DNA from: Curtobacterium flaccumfaciens
GTDB lineage: Bacteria; Actinomycetota; Actinomycetes; Actinomycetales; Microbacteriaceae
Direction: 5' to 3'
Assembly (NCBI RefSeq): GCF_013359815.1
Contig: NZ_JABMCF010000031.1
Span: 1 to 64,000, forward strand
DNA: 64,000 nt
In this document: positions 25,029 through 35,717 of the stretch, in pieces
Numbering within the stretch: position 1 is the stretch's first letter
How the letters are laid out: each line of letters begins with the position of its first letter
Translations under genes and position numbers: made by a program
The notes under the pieces: model-generated
Told to the model about the DNA's origin: nothing
Seen by the model: only the letters and a program-made list of their open reading frames with translations
Databases searched by the model: none

Positions 25029-27374
25029 TTGACCGACAACAACTCCGCCCAGGTGGAGATCCCCAGCGATCTGCGTGCCCTCCGTCTCCCGGAGCTCCAG
25101 CGCATCGCCTCCTCGCTCGGCATCACCGGGCTCTCCAAGCTCCGCAAGGGCGACCTGATCGCCTCCATCGAGGACAAGCGTCCCGTCGACGAGACGCCGG
25201 CCGCCCCGGCCGCCGCCGTCGCCGAGACCCCCGCCGAGCCGGCCGCCACCGAGCAGCCGACCCTGCCGGAGCCCGCCGAGACCCCCGCGCAGCCCGCTGC
25301 CGAGGCACCCGTCGCCGACCCCGAGGCACCCGCCGAGTCGGCAGCCCCGAGCCGTGCCCGTCGTTCGCGCCGCGCGTCGTCCGGTGGCACCGTGAACGCC
25401 GCGCCGACCTCGGCCGCCGAGCACACCAACCACGGCCAGACCGGCACCGAGGACCTCCTCGCCGGGCTCGACCAGGTCCGCGCCGAGAAGGACGCCCAGG
25501 AAGCCGCGCAGTCCGGCTCCCAGCGCCGTGGCCGTGGCCAGCGGAACGCCGAGCAGCGTGGCACCGAGCAGCGTGGCACCGAGCAGCGTGGCGCCGAGCA
25601 GCGCGCCGCCGACCAGGGCCAGCAGGCGTCGGCACCCGCCGAGGCCGAGCAGCCGAGCCAGGCGGGCCAGCAGGGCCAGCAGGCTCCGACGTCCGCCGTC
25701 CAGGCCGACCAGGACCAGAACGAGTCCGGCGACCAGGGCGACCAGAACTCCGAGCAGGGCGAGGGCGGCTCGCGTCGCGGTCGTCGCAGCCGTGGTCGCG
25801 GTCGTGGCCGTGGCCAGAACGCCGAGAACGGCGAGCAGCAGAACGGCGCCGAGCAGCAGAACGGCGGCCAGAACGGCGGCCAGAACGCCGGCCAGCAGAA
25901 GCAGAACGGTGCCGACCAGCAGAACGGTGGCCAGCAGAAGCAGAACGGCGGCGAGCAGCAGAACGGTCAGCAGAACGGCGGCCAGAAGCAGAACGACCAG
26001 CCGAAGCAGGCCGAGGCCAAGCAGGACGACAAGGCCGACCAGAAGCAGCAGCAGAACGCCGGTCAGCAGAAGCAGCAGACGAGCGGCCAGCAGAAGCAGC
26101 AGCAGCAACAGCACGCCGACGAGGCCGAGAGCGGCCGCAGCCGTCGCCAGCGCGACCGCAAGCGCGGCCGTGGCGGCCAGAACGACGACTTCGAGCCCGA
26201 GGTCACCGAGGACGACGTCCTGATCCCGATCGCGGGCATCCTCGACGTCCTCGACAACTACGCGTTCGTCCGCACCACCGGGTACCTGCCGGGCCCGAGC
26301 GACGTCTACGTCTCCCTCGGCCAGGTGAAGAAGTACCACCTGCGCAAGGGCGACGCCGTCGTCGGTTCGATCAAGCAGCCGCGTGACGGCGAGCAGCAGA
26401 GCCGCCAGAAGTACAACGCGCTCGTCGCCGTCGAGTCGATCAACGGCCAGTCCGCCGACGAGGCCGCGGCCCGTGTCGACTTCAACGACCTCACCCCGCT
26501 GTACCCGAACGAGCGCCTGCGCCTCGAGACGGAGCCGGGCAAGCTGTCGACCCGCATCATCGACCTCGTGTCGCCGATCGGCAAGGGCCAGCGCGGTCTC
26601 ATCGTGTCCCCGCCGAAGGCCGGCAAGACCGTCGTGCTGCAGGCCATCGCGAACGCCGTCGCCAAGAACAACCCCGAGGCGCACCTGATGGTCGTCCTCG
26701 TCGACGAGCGGCCCGAAGAGGTCACCGACATGCAGCGCACGGTGAAGGGCGAGGTCATCGCCTCGACCTTCGACCGTCCCGCCGAGGACCACACCACCGT
26801 CGCCGAGCTCGCCATCGAGCGTGCGAAGCGCCTGGTGGAGCTGGGCCACGACGTCGTGCTGCTGCTCGACTCGATCACCCGCCTGGGCCGTGCGTACAAC
26901 CTGTCGACCCCGCCGTCGGGCCGCGTGCTCTCCGGTGGCGTCGACTCGGCGGCGCTCTACCCGCCGAAGCGCTTCTTCGGTGCCGCGCGCAACATCGAGG
27001 ACGGCGGCTCGCTGACCATCCTCGCGACCGCGCTCGTCGAGACCGGCTCCAAGATGGACGAGGTCATCTTCGAGGAGTTCAAGGGCACCGGCAACATGGA
27101 GCTCCGCCTGAACCGTCACCTCGCCGACAAGCGGATCTTCCCCGCCGTCGACGTGAACGCCTCGGGCACCCGTCGCGAGGAGCAGCTGCTCTCCGCCGAC
27201 GAGGTCAAGATCACCTGGCGTCTGCGCCGGGCCCTCGCCGGGCTCGACCCGCAGCAGGCCCTCGAGATCGTGCTGCGGAACCTCAAGGAGACGCAGTCGA
27301 ACGTCGAGTTCCTGGTGCAGGTGCAGAAGTCGGTCCCCTCGACCGGCGCCCACCACAACGGCCACCAGGAGTAA
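25029..27374 (+). CDS. rho: Transcription termination factor Rho with long Gln/Asn/Gly-rich insertion
   Basis: 781 aa from TTG 25029; GAAAGGAAA lies upstream and the Rho N-terminal helix bundle ([18 protein letters not shown]) follows directly. Order: N-terminal SAP-like bundle (about aa 12-52); Ala/Pro/Glu-rich then extremely Gln/Asn/Gly/Lys-rich insertion (about aa 55-385, runs such as [12 protein letters not shown]) with an [14 protein letters not shown] basic patch; cold-shock RNA-binding domain (about aa 395-470, [17 protein letters not shown]); RecA-type ATPase with Walker [13 protein letters not shown] (about aa 528) and Walker [11 protein letters not shown]. ATPase and RNA-binding motifs look complete. 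E. coli Rho is 419 aa, so the insertion accounts for most of the excess. Basic insertions are known in actinobacterial Rho; this one is unusually Q/N-rich. Confidence 0.97.
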   Translation: MTDNNSAQVEIPSDLRALRLPELQRIASSLGITGLSKLRKGDLIASIEDKRPVDETPAAPAAAVAETPAEPAATEQPTLPEPAETPAQPAAEAPVADPEAPAESAAPSRARRSRRASSGGTVNAAPTSAAEHTNHGQTGTEDLLAGLDQVRAEKDAQEAAQSGSQRRGRGQRNAEQRGTEQRGTEQRGAEQRAADQGQQASAPAEAEQPSQAGQQGQQAPTSAVQADQDQNESGDQGDQNSEQGEGGSRRGRRSRGRGRGRGQNAENGEQQNGAEQQNGGQNGGQNAGQQKQNGADQQNGGQQKQNGGEQQNGQQNGGQKQNDQPKQAEAKQDDKADQKQQQNAGQQKQQTSGQQKQQQQQHADEAESGRSRRQRDRKRGRGGQNDDFEPEVTEDDVLIPIAGILDVLDNYAFVRTTGYLPGPSDVYVSLGQVKKYHLRKGDAVVGSIKQPRDGEQQSRQKYNALVAVESINGQSADEAAARVDFNDLTPLYPNERLRLETEPGKLSTRIIDLVSPIGKGQRGLIVSPPKAGKTVVLQAIANAVAKNNPEAHLMVVLVDERPEEVTDMQRTVKGEVIASTFDRPAEDHTTVAELAIERAKRLVELGHDVVLLLDSITRLGRAYNLSTPPSGRVLSGGVDSAALYPPKRFFGAARNIEDGGSLTILATALVETGSKMDEVIFEEFKGTGNMELRLNRHLADKRIFPAVDVNASGTRREEQLLSADEVKITWRLRRALAGLDPQQALEIVLRNLKETQSNVEFLVQVQKSVPSTGAHHNGHQE

Positions 27375-27377
27375 CGC

Positions 27378-28460
27378 GTGTTCGAGTCGGTAGCGGGGCT
27401 GCTGGCGGAACACGAGGACCTGACACAGCAGCTGTCGGACCCCGCGCTCCACGCCGATGCGGCCCGGGCGAAGAAGGTGAACCGGCGGTACGCCGAGCTC
27501 AACCAGATCAAGTCCGCGTACGAGGCCTGGCAGGCGGCGGGGGACGACCTCGCCGCCGCCCAGGAACTCGCCCGTGAAGACGCAGCGTTCGCGGACGAGG
27601 TCCCCGGGCTCGAGGAGCAGCTGTCGGAGCGCCAGGAGCGTCTCCGGCGGTTGCTCATCCCGCGCGACCCCGACGACGGCCGTGACGTCATCATGGAGAT
27701 CAAGGGCGGCGAGGGCGGCGAGGAATCGGCGCTGTTCGCGGCCGACCTCCTGCGCATGTACTCGCACTACGCCGAGACCAAGGGCTGGAAGATCGAGCTC
27801 CTCGAGCGCACCGAGTCCGACCTGGGTGGCTACAAGGACGTCCAGGTCGCGATCAAGTCGAACACGACCGATCCGTCCCAGGGCGTCTGGGCGCACCTGA
27901 AGTACGAGGGCGGTGTGCACCGCGTCCAGCGTGTGCCGCAGACCGAGTCGCAGGGGCGCATCCACACCTCGACCACCGGCGTGCTGGTGTTCCCCGAGGT
28001 GGACGAGCCCGAAGAGGTCCAGATCAACCAGAACGACCTCAAGATCGACGTCTACCGGTCCTCCGGCCCGGGCGGACAATCCGTCAACACGACGGACTCC
28101 GCGGTCCGCATCACCCACCTGCCCACGGGCATCACGGTGGCGATGCAGAACGAGAAGTCGCAGCTGCAGAACCGCGAGGCCGGCATGCGCGTGCTCCGCG
28201 CACGCATCCTCGCGCGCCAGCAGGAGGAGCTCGACGCGATCGCCTCGGACGCGCGCAAGTCGCAGATCCGCGGGATGGACCGTTCGGAGCGCATCCGCAC
28301 GTACAACTTCCCGGAGAACCGGATCGCGGACCACCGCACCGGCTACAAGGCGTACGACCTCGACCGTGTGATGAACGGTGCCCTCGAGCCCGTCATCCAG
28401 TCCGCCATCCAGGCGGACGAAGAGGCGCGTCTGGCCGCCATCGGCGACCAGGACGCGTGA
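27378..28460 (+). CDS. prfA: Peptide chain release factor 1
   Basis: 360 aa, recognising UAA/UAG. The catalytic GGQ is in [18 protein letters not shown]. The codon-recognition loop reads [14 protein letters not shown], so the PxT tripeptide is PQT rather than the PAT or PVT I recall from other RF1s. GTG at 27378, three bases after the rho stop; the ribosome-binding site AGGAG overlaps the end of rho, suggesting coupled translation. Followed by prmC, its methyltransferase, with a GTGA overlap. Confidence 0.96.
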   Translation: MFESVAGLLAEHEDLTQQLSDPALHADAARAKKVNRRYAELNQIKSAYEAWQAAGDDLAAAQELAREDAAFADEVPGLEEQLSERQERLRRLLIPRDPDDGRDVIMEIKGGEGGEESALFAADLLRMYSHYAETKGWKIELLERTESDLGGYKDVQVAIKSNTTDPSQGVWAHLKYEGGVHRVQRVPQTESQGRIHTSTTGVLVFPEVDEPEEVQINQNDLKIDVYRSSGPGGQSVNTTDSAVRITHLPTGITVAMQNEKSQLQNREAGMRVLRARILARQQEELDAIASDARKSQIRGMDRSERIRTYNFPENRIADHRTGYKAYDLDRVMNGALEPVIQSAIQADEEARLAAIGDQDA

Positions 28461-29419
28461 CCTTGGAGGCTGGGCCCACGCCGGCCGGTACCGGGGCGTC
28501 GCGGAGCCTGCGGAGCGACGGCCCGGCCGAGCCGGTGGGGAGGATCACCGCCGACACGCCCCTCACGTACGCCGCGGATCGCCTGCTCGAGCAGGCGACC
28601 GCGGCGCTCGTCGCCGTCGGCGTGCCGACGCCCCGGGTCGACGCGGAGCTGCTGCTCGCGTGGGCGACCGACACCTCGCGCGGCGCCGTCCAGGCCCGTG
28701 CGCTCATCGGCGGCGGCATCGCACCGGAGCACGTCGAGCGCTTCCGGCACGCCGTCGCCCGTCGGGCCACCCGTGAGCCGCTGCAGCACATCACCGGGCA
28801 GGCGTACTTCCGCGCGCTCACCCTGGCCGTCGGACCGGGCGTGTTCGTGCCCCGTCCGGAGACCGAGGGCGTCGTGCAGTTCGGCATCGACGCGCTGCGG
28901 GCGACCGCGGTCCCCGAGCCGATCGCCGTGGACCTGGGCTCCGGCAGCGGTGCGATCGCGATCGCGATGGACACCGAGGTGCCGAACGCCGTGGTCTACG
29001 CCGTCGAGCGGTCCGCCGAGGCCCTGCCCTGGACCCGGCGGAACGTCGACGCCCACGGTGGGACGGTCCGGCTCGTCGAGGGCGACCTCGCCGACGCGCT
29101 GCCGGAGCTCGACGGCACCGTGTCCGTCGTCGTGTCGAACCCGCCGTACGTGCCGGACGACGCGATCCCGATCGACCCCGAGGTCCGCGACCACGACCCA
29201 GCGATGGCCCTCTACGGCGGGCCGGACGGCCTCGACGCCGTCCGGGCTCTCGCCGAGACGGCCTGGCGGTTGCTCGTGCCCGGGGGAGTCCTGGTCGTCG
29301 AGCACGCCGAGCCGCAGGGCGCCGGCGTCCGGGAGGTCCTGGCGCGCCGGGGGTTCCGCACCCCGGAGACGCACGTCGACCTGACGGGGCGCGACCGCAC
29401 CACCACCGCGACGCGCTAG
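28457..29419 (+). CDS. prmC: Release-factor glutamine methyltransferase
   Basis: 320 aa. It methylates the glutamine of the GGQ motif of release factors using SAM. The SAM-binding motif is [15 protein letters not shown] (about aa 155), and the substrate-binding NPPY motif is in [11 protein letters not shown]. The N-terminal helical domain has [12 protein letters not shown]. The GTG overlaps the prfA stop (GTGA), so the start is coupled. It leaves about 30 extra residues before the family start, and a downstream in-frame start is possible. The last gene before repeat array C. Confidence 0.93.
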   Translation: MTLEAGPTPAGTGASRSLRSDGPAEPVGRITADTPLTYAADRLLEQATAALVAVGVPTPRVDAELLLAWATDTSRGAVQARALIGGGIAPEHVERFRHAVARRATREPLQHITGQAYFRALTLAVGPGVFVPRPETEGVVQFGIDALRATAVPEPIAVDLGSGSGAIAIAMDTEVPNAVVYAVERSAEALPWTRRNVDAHGGTVRLVEGDLADALPELDGTVSVVVSNPPYVPDDAIPIDPEVRDHDPAMALYGGPDGLDAVRALAETAWRLLVPGGVLVVEHAEPQGAGVREVLARRGFRTPETHVDLTGRDRTTTATR

Positions 29420-29434
29420 CCGGAGCCGAGCCGC

Positions 29435-29444
29435 GCCTCCAGGC
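29435..29444. repeat. Intergenic GCCTCCAGGC decamer
   Basis: Copy of the dispersed decamer 15 bp after the prmC stop. Confidence 0.5.
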
Positions 29445-29454
29445 CGGTGCCGCG

Positions 29455-29899
29455 TGGATCCGGGCGTGCCGGGAGAATCCGGGCGTACCTGGTGAGATCG
29501 GGCGTACCGGGTCTTTCGGAATGACCAGGTGTGCCCGTTCTTGCTTCCCAGCGCGACCGCGATGGGAAGGAACGGGCGTGGCGGGCGTGGGGCGGGCCTC
29601 CCGTCGCTCGGCCATGCGTGCGTGTGCCGGGTGGATCCGGGCGTACCTGGTGGGATCGGGCGTACCGGGTCGTTCGGAATGACCAGGTGTGCCCGTTCCT
29701 GCTTTCCAGCGCGACCGCGATGGGAAGAAACGGGCGTGGCGGGCGCTGGGCGGGCCTCCCGTCGCTCGGCCGCGTGCGTGTGCTGGGCGGATCCGGGCGT
29801 ACCTGGTGGGATCGGGCGTACCGGGTCGTTCGGGATGACCAGGTGTGCCCGTTCCTGCTTTCCAGCGCGACCGCGATGGGAAGGAACGGGCGTGGTGGG
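29455..29899. repeat. ~157-bp tandem repeat with 45-bp hairpins, about 2.8 copies
   Basis: This fills the gene-free stretch 29420-29899. ATGACCAGGTGTGCCCGTTC recurs at 29521, 29679 and about 29835 (periods 158 and 156 bp), truncated on the right by the HAD gene. Each copy has a 45-bp hairpin (29533-29577, 29691-29735, 29847-29891): GCCCGTTC pairs with GAACGGGC, and CTTCCCA with TGGGAAG around a GCGCGACCGCGA loop. The second and third copies carry single changes in the stems. The third hairpin lies eight bases after the stop of the minus-strand HAD gene and could end its transcription. No coding signal. Confidence 0.75.
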
Positions 29900-30565
29900 C
29901 TACGAGACGGGGGAGGCCTCGCGCTGCTGCGCCGCGACGAAGGCGCGGACGTGCTCCCGCAGGTCGGTGTCGTGCTCGACCAGGACCGCGTGGATGCCGA
30001 CGCTCCGCGCACCCGCGATGTTCTCGGGCATGTCGTCGGCGAAGAAGGTGCGCTCCGCGGGGACGCCGTGGTGGGCGATCGCGCGCTGGAAGACCTCGGG
30101 CTCGGGCTTCCGGGCGCCGAAGTTGCTCGAGGTGTCCAGGTGCTCGCCGAAGACCTCGGGCAGGGACGGCGCCCACTCGTGGATCCAGCGGCCGGCGAGC
30201 GGACCGTTGTTGGTGAGCAGCCCGACACGCCCGTGCTCGCTCGCGATCCGGACCGCCTCGATGCGCTCGGGCAGCTCGGTCATGGCGGATCCGCGGATCC
30301 GGGCCCAGTCGGCCTCGGGGACGTCGCACTCCATCGCACGCTCGAACGCAGCCAGGTACTCGTCGCCGTCGGCGAACCCACCGGCCTCGGCGCGCATCTC
30401 GTGACCGCAGTCCCACCAGCGGCGACGGAGCTCCTGGAACTCGTGTCCGGTGAAGTCGGAGAGTGCGGCCATGCGCACCTGCCAGTCGTACCGGACCAGG
30501 ACGTCGTCCATGTCGAAGAGGAACAGGAGCGGGGGTGCGGGCGTCTCGTTCACGATGTCCACCAT
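29900..30565 (-). CDS. HAD-superfamily hydrolase
   Basis: 221 aa. The four HAD motifs are in order: LFDMDDVLVRYD (nucleophile Asp in DxD, about aa 18), GLLTNNG (motif II, Thr), GARKPEPEVF (motif III, Lys) and FFADDMPEN (motif IV, DD). The small helical cap between motifs I and II resembles haloacid dehalogenase/epoxide-hydrolase-N-type phosphatases. Substrate cannot be inferred. ATG at 30565, divergent from the threonylcarbamoyl-AMP synthase gene, with 25 bp between the two starts. Confidence 0.9.
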   Translation of the reverse strand: MVDIVNETPAPPLLFLFDMDDVLVRYDWQVRMAALSDFTGHEFQELRRRWWDCGHEMRAEAGGFADGDEYLAAFERAMECDVPEADWARIRGSAMTELPERIEAVRIASEHGRVGLLTNNGPLAGRWIHEWAPSLPEVFGEHLDTSSNFGARKPEPEVFQRAIAHHGVPAERTFFADDMPENIAGARSVGIHAVLVEHDTDLREHVRAFVAAQQREASPVS

Positions 30566-30575
30566 TGTGTCGCAC

Positions 30576-30591
30576 TATCATCGTCGAGTCA
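30576..30591 (+). promoter_or_regulatory. Leaderless-type promoter of the Sua5-family gene (-10 TATCAT)
   Basis: TATCAT at 30576-30581 is followed by nine bases (CGTCGAGTC) and the ATG. There is no Shine-Dalgarno. The region is only 25 bp wide between divergent genes. Confidence 0.45.
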
Positions 30592-31265
30592 TGGCATCCC
30601 GATACGACTGCACCGACTCCGACGGGCTCCTGACCGGGATGCGGCTCGCACGTGCCGCCCTCGGACGCGGAGAGCTCGTCGTGGTCCCCACCGACACCGT
30701 CTACGGCCTCGCCGCGGACGCCTTCAGCGCGACGGCCGTGCAGCGGCTGCTCGACGCGAAGGGCCGCACGCGGCAGTCGCCGCCGCCCGTGCTCATCCCC
30801 GGTCCGCCCACGCTCGACGCCCTCGCCAGCGAGGTCCCGCAGCCGGTACGCGACCTGGTGGCGGAGTTCTGGCCGGGCGGGCTGACCGTCATCCTGCACG
30901 CACAGCCGTCGCTCGACTGGGACCTCGGCGAGACGCGCGGTACGGTCGCGCTGCGGATGCCGGACTCGCGGATCGCCCTCGAGCTCCTGCAGGAGGTCGG
31001 GCCCCTCGCGGTCTCGTCCGCGAACTCCACGGGCGACCCGGCCGCGATGGACGTCGACGCCGCTGAGCGCATGCTCGGTGACAGCGTCGCGATCTACCTG
31101 GACGGCGGACCCGTCGAGGTGCACGACGGCTTCGAGGCCAGCACCGGCTCGACGATCGTCGACGCCACCGGGCTGTCGGACGGCGGGAAGCTCCGCATCG
31201 TCCGGCACGGGGTGATCCCCGACGAGGAGATCGTCCGGGTCGTCGGAGCCGACCTCGTCACATGA
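30591..31265 (+). CDS. L-threonylcarbamoyladenylate synthase (Sua5/YciO/YrdC family)
   Basis: 224 aa. It makes threonylcarbamoyl-AMP from threonine, bicarbonate and ATP for tRNA t6A37. Family signatures: VVVPTDTVYGLAADA (about aa 29), the KGR segment (DAKGRTRQSPPPVLI), FWPGGLTVIL and PLAVSSANSTGDPA. It is the short YrdC-like form without the Sua5 C-terminal domain. It follows prmC in the conserved actinobacterial order, interrupted here by the repeat array and HAD gene. Its stop overlaps the start of the next gene (ATGA). Confidence 0.93.
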   Translation: MASRYDCTDSDGLLTGMRLARAALGRGELVVVPTDTVYGLAADAFSATAVQRLLDAKGRTRQSPPPVLIPGPPTLDALASEVPQPVRDLVAEFWPGGLTVILHAQPSLDWDLGETRGTVALRMPDSRIALELLQEVGPLAVSSANSTGDPAAMDVDAAERMLGDSVAIYLDGGPVEVHDGFEASTGSTIVDATGLSDGGKLRIVRHGVIPDEEIVRVVGADLVT

Positions 31266-32488
31266 AGTACTACCTGCTCGCGGGTGCCATCGCCGCGGTC
31301 GTGAGCTTCGTGATGAGCCTGATCGTCTGGAAGCTCGGGCTGAAGTACAAGTGGTACCCGCAGGTCCGCGAGCGGGACGTGCACCGCACCCCGACGCCGC
31401 GGCTCGGCGGCATCGCGATGTACATCGGCGTCATCGTCTCGTTGCTCGCGGCCTGGTTCCTGTTCCCGTCGATCGCGGGGACCGACTACTTCCGGCTCGT
31501 GTTCTCCGAACCCGGCCGCGTCCTCGCGGTGCTCGGGGGAGCGACCATCATCGTGGTCCTCGGTGTCGCGGACGACATCTGGGACCTCGACTGGATGACG
31601 AAGCTCGCCGGGCAGATCATCGCGGCGGGCATCCTCGCCTGGCAGGGCGTCGCGATCGTCTCGCTGCCCATCGGCAACACGCTGGGCGTCGGCTCGTCGT
31701 ACATGAGCCTGATCTTCACCGTGCTGGCGGTGGTGCTCGTGATGAACGCGGTGAACTTCATCGACGGGCTCGACGGCCTGGTGGCCGGCGTCGCGATCAT
31801 CGCCGGTGGGGTGTTCTTCCTCTACACGTTCTTCATCAACCGCGTGGTCGTGCAGACCGAGTTCTTCTTCAACCTGCCGTCGCTGCTCACCGCGGTGCTC
31901 GTCGGGGCCTGCTTCGGCTTCCTCATCCTGAACTGGCACCCCGCCAAGCTCTTCATGGGCGACGCCGGTGCGCTGCTCGTCGGGTTCCTGATGGCCACGA
32001 GCGCGGTCTCGGTCACGGGCAACATCGACCCGGCCGCGGTGCAGACACGCCAGGCGCTGCTGCCGGCGTTCATCCCGATCCTGCTGCCGTTCGCGATCCT
32101 GATCGTGCCGATCCTGGACTTCGGTCTCGCGGTCACCCGACGGCTCAGCGCGGGCAAGTCGCCGTTCTCGGCCGACAGGAAGCACCTGCACCACCGCCTG
32201 CTCGACATGGGGCACTCGCACTTCCACGCGGTGCTGATCTTCTACGCGTGGACCGCGACCGTCGCCTTCGGGTGCCTGCTGTTCCTCTTCGTGGACTGGT
32301 ACTGGGTCGTCGTCTTCGTGTCCGTCGGCTTCACCGTCTGCGCCGTCGCGACGTTCGCGCCGCTCGGCCGGAAACGCACCGAGATCGCCGCCCAGACCGC
32401 CAACCGTTCCGCCGCCGTGGTGGACGCCAGCCTCGACCCGCTCGACCGGGCCGCCAACGACCGCACGATCCCTGGAGACATCACGTGA
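31262..32488 (+). CDS. WecA/MraY-type undecaprenyl-phosphate sugar-1-phosphate transferase
   Basis: 408 aa polytopic membrane protein with about 11 hydrophobic helices. Diagnostic cytoplasmic motifs: HRTPTPRLGGIAMY, VLGVADDIWDLD (Mg2+-binding DD), NAVNFIDGLDGL (nucleotide-binding), FMGDAGALLVGF and HLHHRLLDMGHSH (the HxHHR of WecA-like members). It would transfer GlcNAc-1-phosphate or a related sugar to undecaprenyl or decaprenyl phosphate, starting a cell-wall glycan. This position just upstream of atpI/atpB is conserved in Actinobacteria. Its ATG overlaps the upstream stop, and its own stop overlaps the next GTG. Confidence 0.95.
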   Translation: MKYYLLAGAIAAVVSFVMSLIVWKLGLKYKWYPQVRERDVHRTPTPRLGGIAMYIGVIVSLLAAWFLFPSIAGTDYFRLVFSEPGRVLAVLGGATIIVVLGVADDIWDLDWMTKLAGQIIAAGILAWQGVAIVSLPIGNTLGVGSSYMSLIFTVLAVVLVMNAVNFIDGLDGLVAGVAIIAGGVFFLYTFFINRVVVQTEFFFNLPSLLTAVLVGACFGFLILNWHPAKLFMGDAGALLVGFLMATSAVSVTGNIDPAAVQTRQALLPAFIPILLPFAILIVPILDFGLAVTRRLSAGKSPFSADRKHLHHRLLDMGHSHFHAVLIFYAWTATVAFGCLLFLFVDWYWVVVFVSVGFTVCAVATFAPLGRKRTEIAAQTANRSAAVVDASLDPLDRAANDRTIPGDIT

Positions 32489-32976
32489 CCGCACCGAACG
32501 CGCTCGACCACGTCCGTCCGGTGTTCCGCCGCATCATCACCTGGGGAGCGGTCCTCGCCGTCGCCCTCGCGGTGGTCGGCGGGCTCATCGGGTTCCTCGT
32601 CGCGGACGGCCCGGGGTTGGTCGGGGGACTGCTCGGCGCCGTGCTGAGCGTCGTGTTCCTCGGGCTCACCGCGGTCAGTGTCCTCGTCGCGCTGCGCGTC
32701 TCGAAGGGCCAGATGATCTCCGGTGCCTTCTTCGGCATCGTGATGGGCACCTGGCTGCTCAAGTTCATCGTCTTCATCGTGCTGCTGGTCCTGCTCAAGG
32801 ACCGCGACTGGGTCGACTTCCCGGTGCTGGCGATCGTGATCATCGCGGGGGTCGTCGGCTCCCTGGTGATCGACGTCGTCGCCGTCGCGAAGGCCCGCAC
32901 CCCGATCGGCGTCCGGCTGCCGGGCGACGGCCTCGACGACTCCGCGGACGCTGGGAACCCGACCCCCCGCGTCTGA
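32485..32976 (+). CDS. AtpI-like membrane protein preceding the ATP synthase operon
   Basis: 163 aa, four hydrophobic helices (about aa 20-42, 45-68, 85-108, 113-135). The GTG overlaps the wecA-type stop (GTGA), and CCTGGAGA provides a ribosome-binding site. By position and topology it corresponds to the small AtpI/'i protein' commonly encoded before atpB. The sequence itself is too diverged to be sure, and the C-terminal 30 residues are hydrophilic. Confidence 0.75.
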   Translation: MTAPNALDHVRPVFRRIITWGAVLAVALAVVGGLIGFLVADGPGLVGGLLGAVLSVVFLGLTAVSVLVALRVSKGQMISGAFFGIVMGTWLLKFIVFIVLLVLLKDRDWVDFPVLAIVIIAGVVGSLVIDVVAVAKARTPIGVRLPGDGLDDSADAGNPTPRV

Positions 32977-33083
32977 GAAGCCGGGAAGCCTCTCGCACCT
33001 GATAGGCTTCTCGAAGTCCGCTACCGGAGCCTTTCGCTCGGGGCGGACGAGCCTCCACAACGTCCACCATCGCGTGCCATGAT

Positions 33084-33104
<21 letters not shown>
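32975..33104 (+). promoter_or_regulatory. Upstream region of the atp operon: inverted repeat, -10 and Shine-Dalgarno
   Basis: GAGAAGCC (32975-32982) and GGCTTCTC (33005-33012) form an inverted repeat over the stop of the AtpI-like gene, a possible terminator or attenuator. CATGAT (33078-33083) is a candidate -10. CAGGAG (33099-33104) is a good Shine-Dalgarno six bases before a CTG at 33111. If all three are right, atpB starts at that CTG. Confidence 0.4.
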
Positions 33105-34248
<1,144 letters not shown>

Positions 34249-34257
34249 GGCTCCTCG

Positions 34258-34812
34258 ATGCACAACGCACTCATCATCGCGGCGGAGGAGACGCACAACC
34301 CGCTGATCCCGCCGTTGTACGACGTCGTCTGGTCGGCGCTTGCCTTCGTCATCATCTTCCTGGTGATGTGGCGTGTCGTCACGCCGCGCATCACGAAGAT
34401 GCTCGATGAGCGCACCGAGGCCATCGAGGGCGGCATCAAGAAGGCCGAGGCCGCTCAGGAGCAGGCCGCTGCTGCGCTCGACGAGTACAACAAGCAGCTC
34501 GCTGACGCACGTGCCGAGGCTTCGCGCATCCGTGAGCAGGCCCGCGCCGACGCCACGGCGATCGGCAACGAGGTCCGCGAGCAGGCGGCCGCCGATGCAG
34601 CACGCATCACGGCCAACGCCCAGGCGCAGATCGAGGCCGAGCGCCAGAGCGCCGTCCAGGCACTCCGGTCCGAAGTGGGCACCCTCGCGCTGGACCTCGC
34701 GTCCGGTGTGATCGGTGAGTCGCTCAAGGACGACGCCAAGTCGACCGCAGTGGTCGACCGCTTCCTCGCCGACCTCGAGGCCTCGCAGGCCACGAAGACG
34801 GGGGAGCACTGA
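34258..34812 (+). CDS. atpF: F1Fo ATP synthase subunit b
   Basis: 184 aa. One N-terminal transmembrane helix (VVWSALAFVIIFLVMWRVV, about aa 22-40), then a long charged Ala/Glu/Arg-rich coiled coil forming the peripheral stalk. It starts nine bases after the atpE stop and ends two bases before atpH. Normal length, no fusion to delta as in mycobacteria. Confidence 0.96.
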   Translation: MHNALIIAAEETHNPLIPPLYDVVWSALAFVIIFLVMWRVVTPRITKMLDERTEAIEGGIKKAEAAQEQAAAALDEYNKQLADARAEASRIREQARADATAIGNEVREQAAADAARITANAQAQIEAERQSAVQALRSEVGTLALDLASGVIGESLKDDAKSTAVVDRFLADLEASQATKTGEH

Positions 34813-34814
34813 GC

Positions 34815-35609
34815 ATGCGCAGCGCTACCAGAGAAGCACTCGCGTCCACCAGGGCGGTGCTGTCGGACCTCGGTCCGAGCGCCGGCCTGGCCGCGGGTGC
34901 CGAGATCCTCGCCTCCGGGCGTGCGATCGCCGGTGCGCCGCAGCTGCTCGGGCTGCTGTCCGACCCCACGGCCGACGCGGCCGGCAAGAAGGTCCTCATC
35001 GACCGCGTCTTCGCCGGACAGTCGGACGCGACGCGTGCGGTCCTGACCGCGGTGGCCGGCTCGCGCTGGTCCTCGCAGCAGGACCTGCTCGCGGGCATCG
35101 AGGACGCGGGCATCCGCGCCGTCGCCGCCACCGCGGGTCCGGACTCGTCGATCGAGTCGGAGCTGTTCGCCTTCGAGACCGCCGTCCGCTCGGACGCCGG
35201 CCTCGAGCTGGCGCTCGGCACCAAGCTCGGCAGCCCCCAGCAGAAGGGCGCGCTCGTCGAGCGGCTCCTCGGTGCCAAGGCATCGGAGCAGACGATCACG
35301 ATCGTGTCGGCCCTGGTGCAGCAGCCCCGCGGCCGCCGCATCGGTGAGATCGTCCGTGATGCCTCGCGCATCGTGGCCGAGCAGGCCGGCAAGCTCGTCG
35401 CGACCGTCGTCACGGCGACGCCACTGACCCCCGCCCAGTCGGCCCGCGTCACGCGCGGTCTGTCCGAGCGGTACGGCAAGGACATCAGCATCAACCAGGT
35501 CGTCGACCCCACGGTCGTCGGCGGGGTCCGGGTGCAGATCGGCGGCGACGTCATCGACGGCACCGTGTCCACGCGACTCTCGGAGCTCCGGCTCCAGCTC
35601 GCCGGCTAG
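34815..35609 (+). CDS. atpH: F1Fo ATP synthase subunit delta
   Basis: 264 aa, longer than the ~180 aa E. coli subunit, as is common in Actinobacteria. The OSCP-type C-terminal part is clear: LVATVVTATPLTPAQ and VDPTVVGGVRVQIGGDVIDGTV. It links the peripheral stalk to the F1 head. The extra length lies in the N-terminal helical half. ATG two bases after the atpF stop. Confidence 0.95.
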   Translation: MRSATREALASTRAVLSDLGPSAGLAAGAEILASGRAIAGAPQLLGLLSDPTADAAGKKVLIDRVFAGQSDATRAVLTAVAGSRWSSQQDLLAGIEDAGIRAVAATAGPDSSIESELFAFETAVRSDAGLELALGTKLGSPQQKGALVERLLGAKASEQTITIVSALVQQPRGRRIGEIVRDASRIVAEQAGKLVATVVTATPLTPAQSARVTRGLSERYGKDISINQVVDPTVVGGVRVQIGGDVIDGTVSTRLSELRLQLAG

Positions 35610-35717
35610 GCGTACGGTCGAAGCCGCTCCTCCCCAAGTCCACAACGGGAACTGCCGAGTCCGGCAGCGTCACCCTCTCGGAGCCGAAGGGCCCCGGAAA
35701 ACCACAAGGAAAATCCC

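Noticed and set aside
24966..28334. Very long open frame antisense to rho and prfA
   Set aside because: Its translation is low-complexity Leu/Val/Ala runs mirroring the QN-rich rho codons, with no recognisable domain; it is a GC3 shadow of real genes.
29455..29899. Possible small coding gene in the 157-bp repeat
   Set aside because: Open frames exist in several phases only because stops are rare at this GC; the conserved part is the hairpin, not a reading frame.
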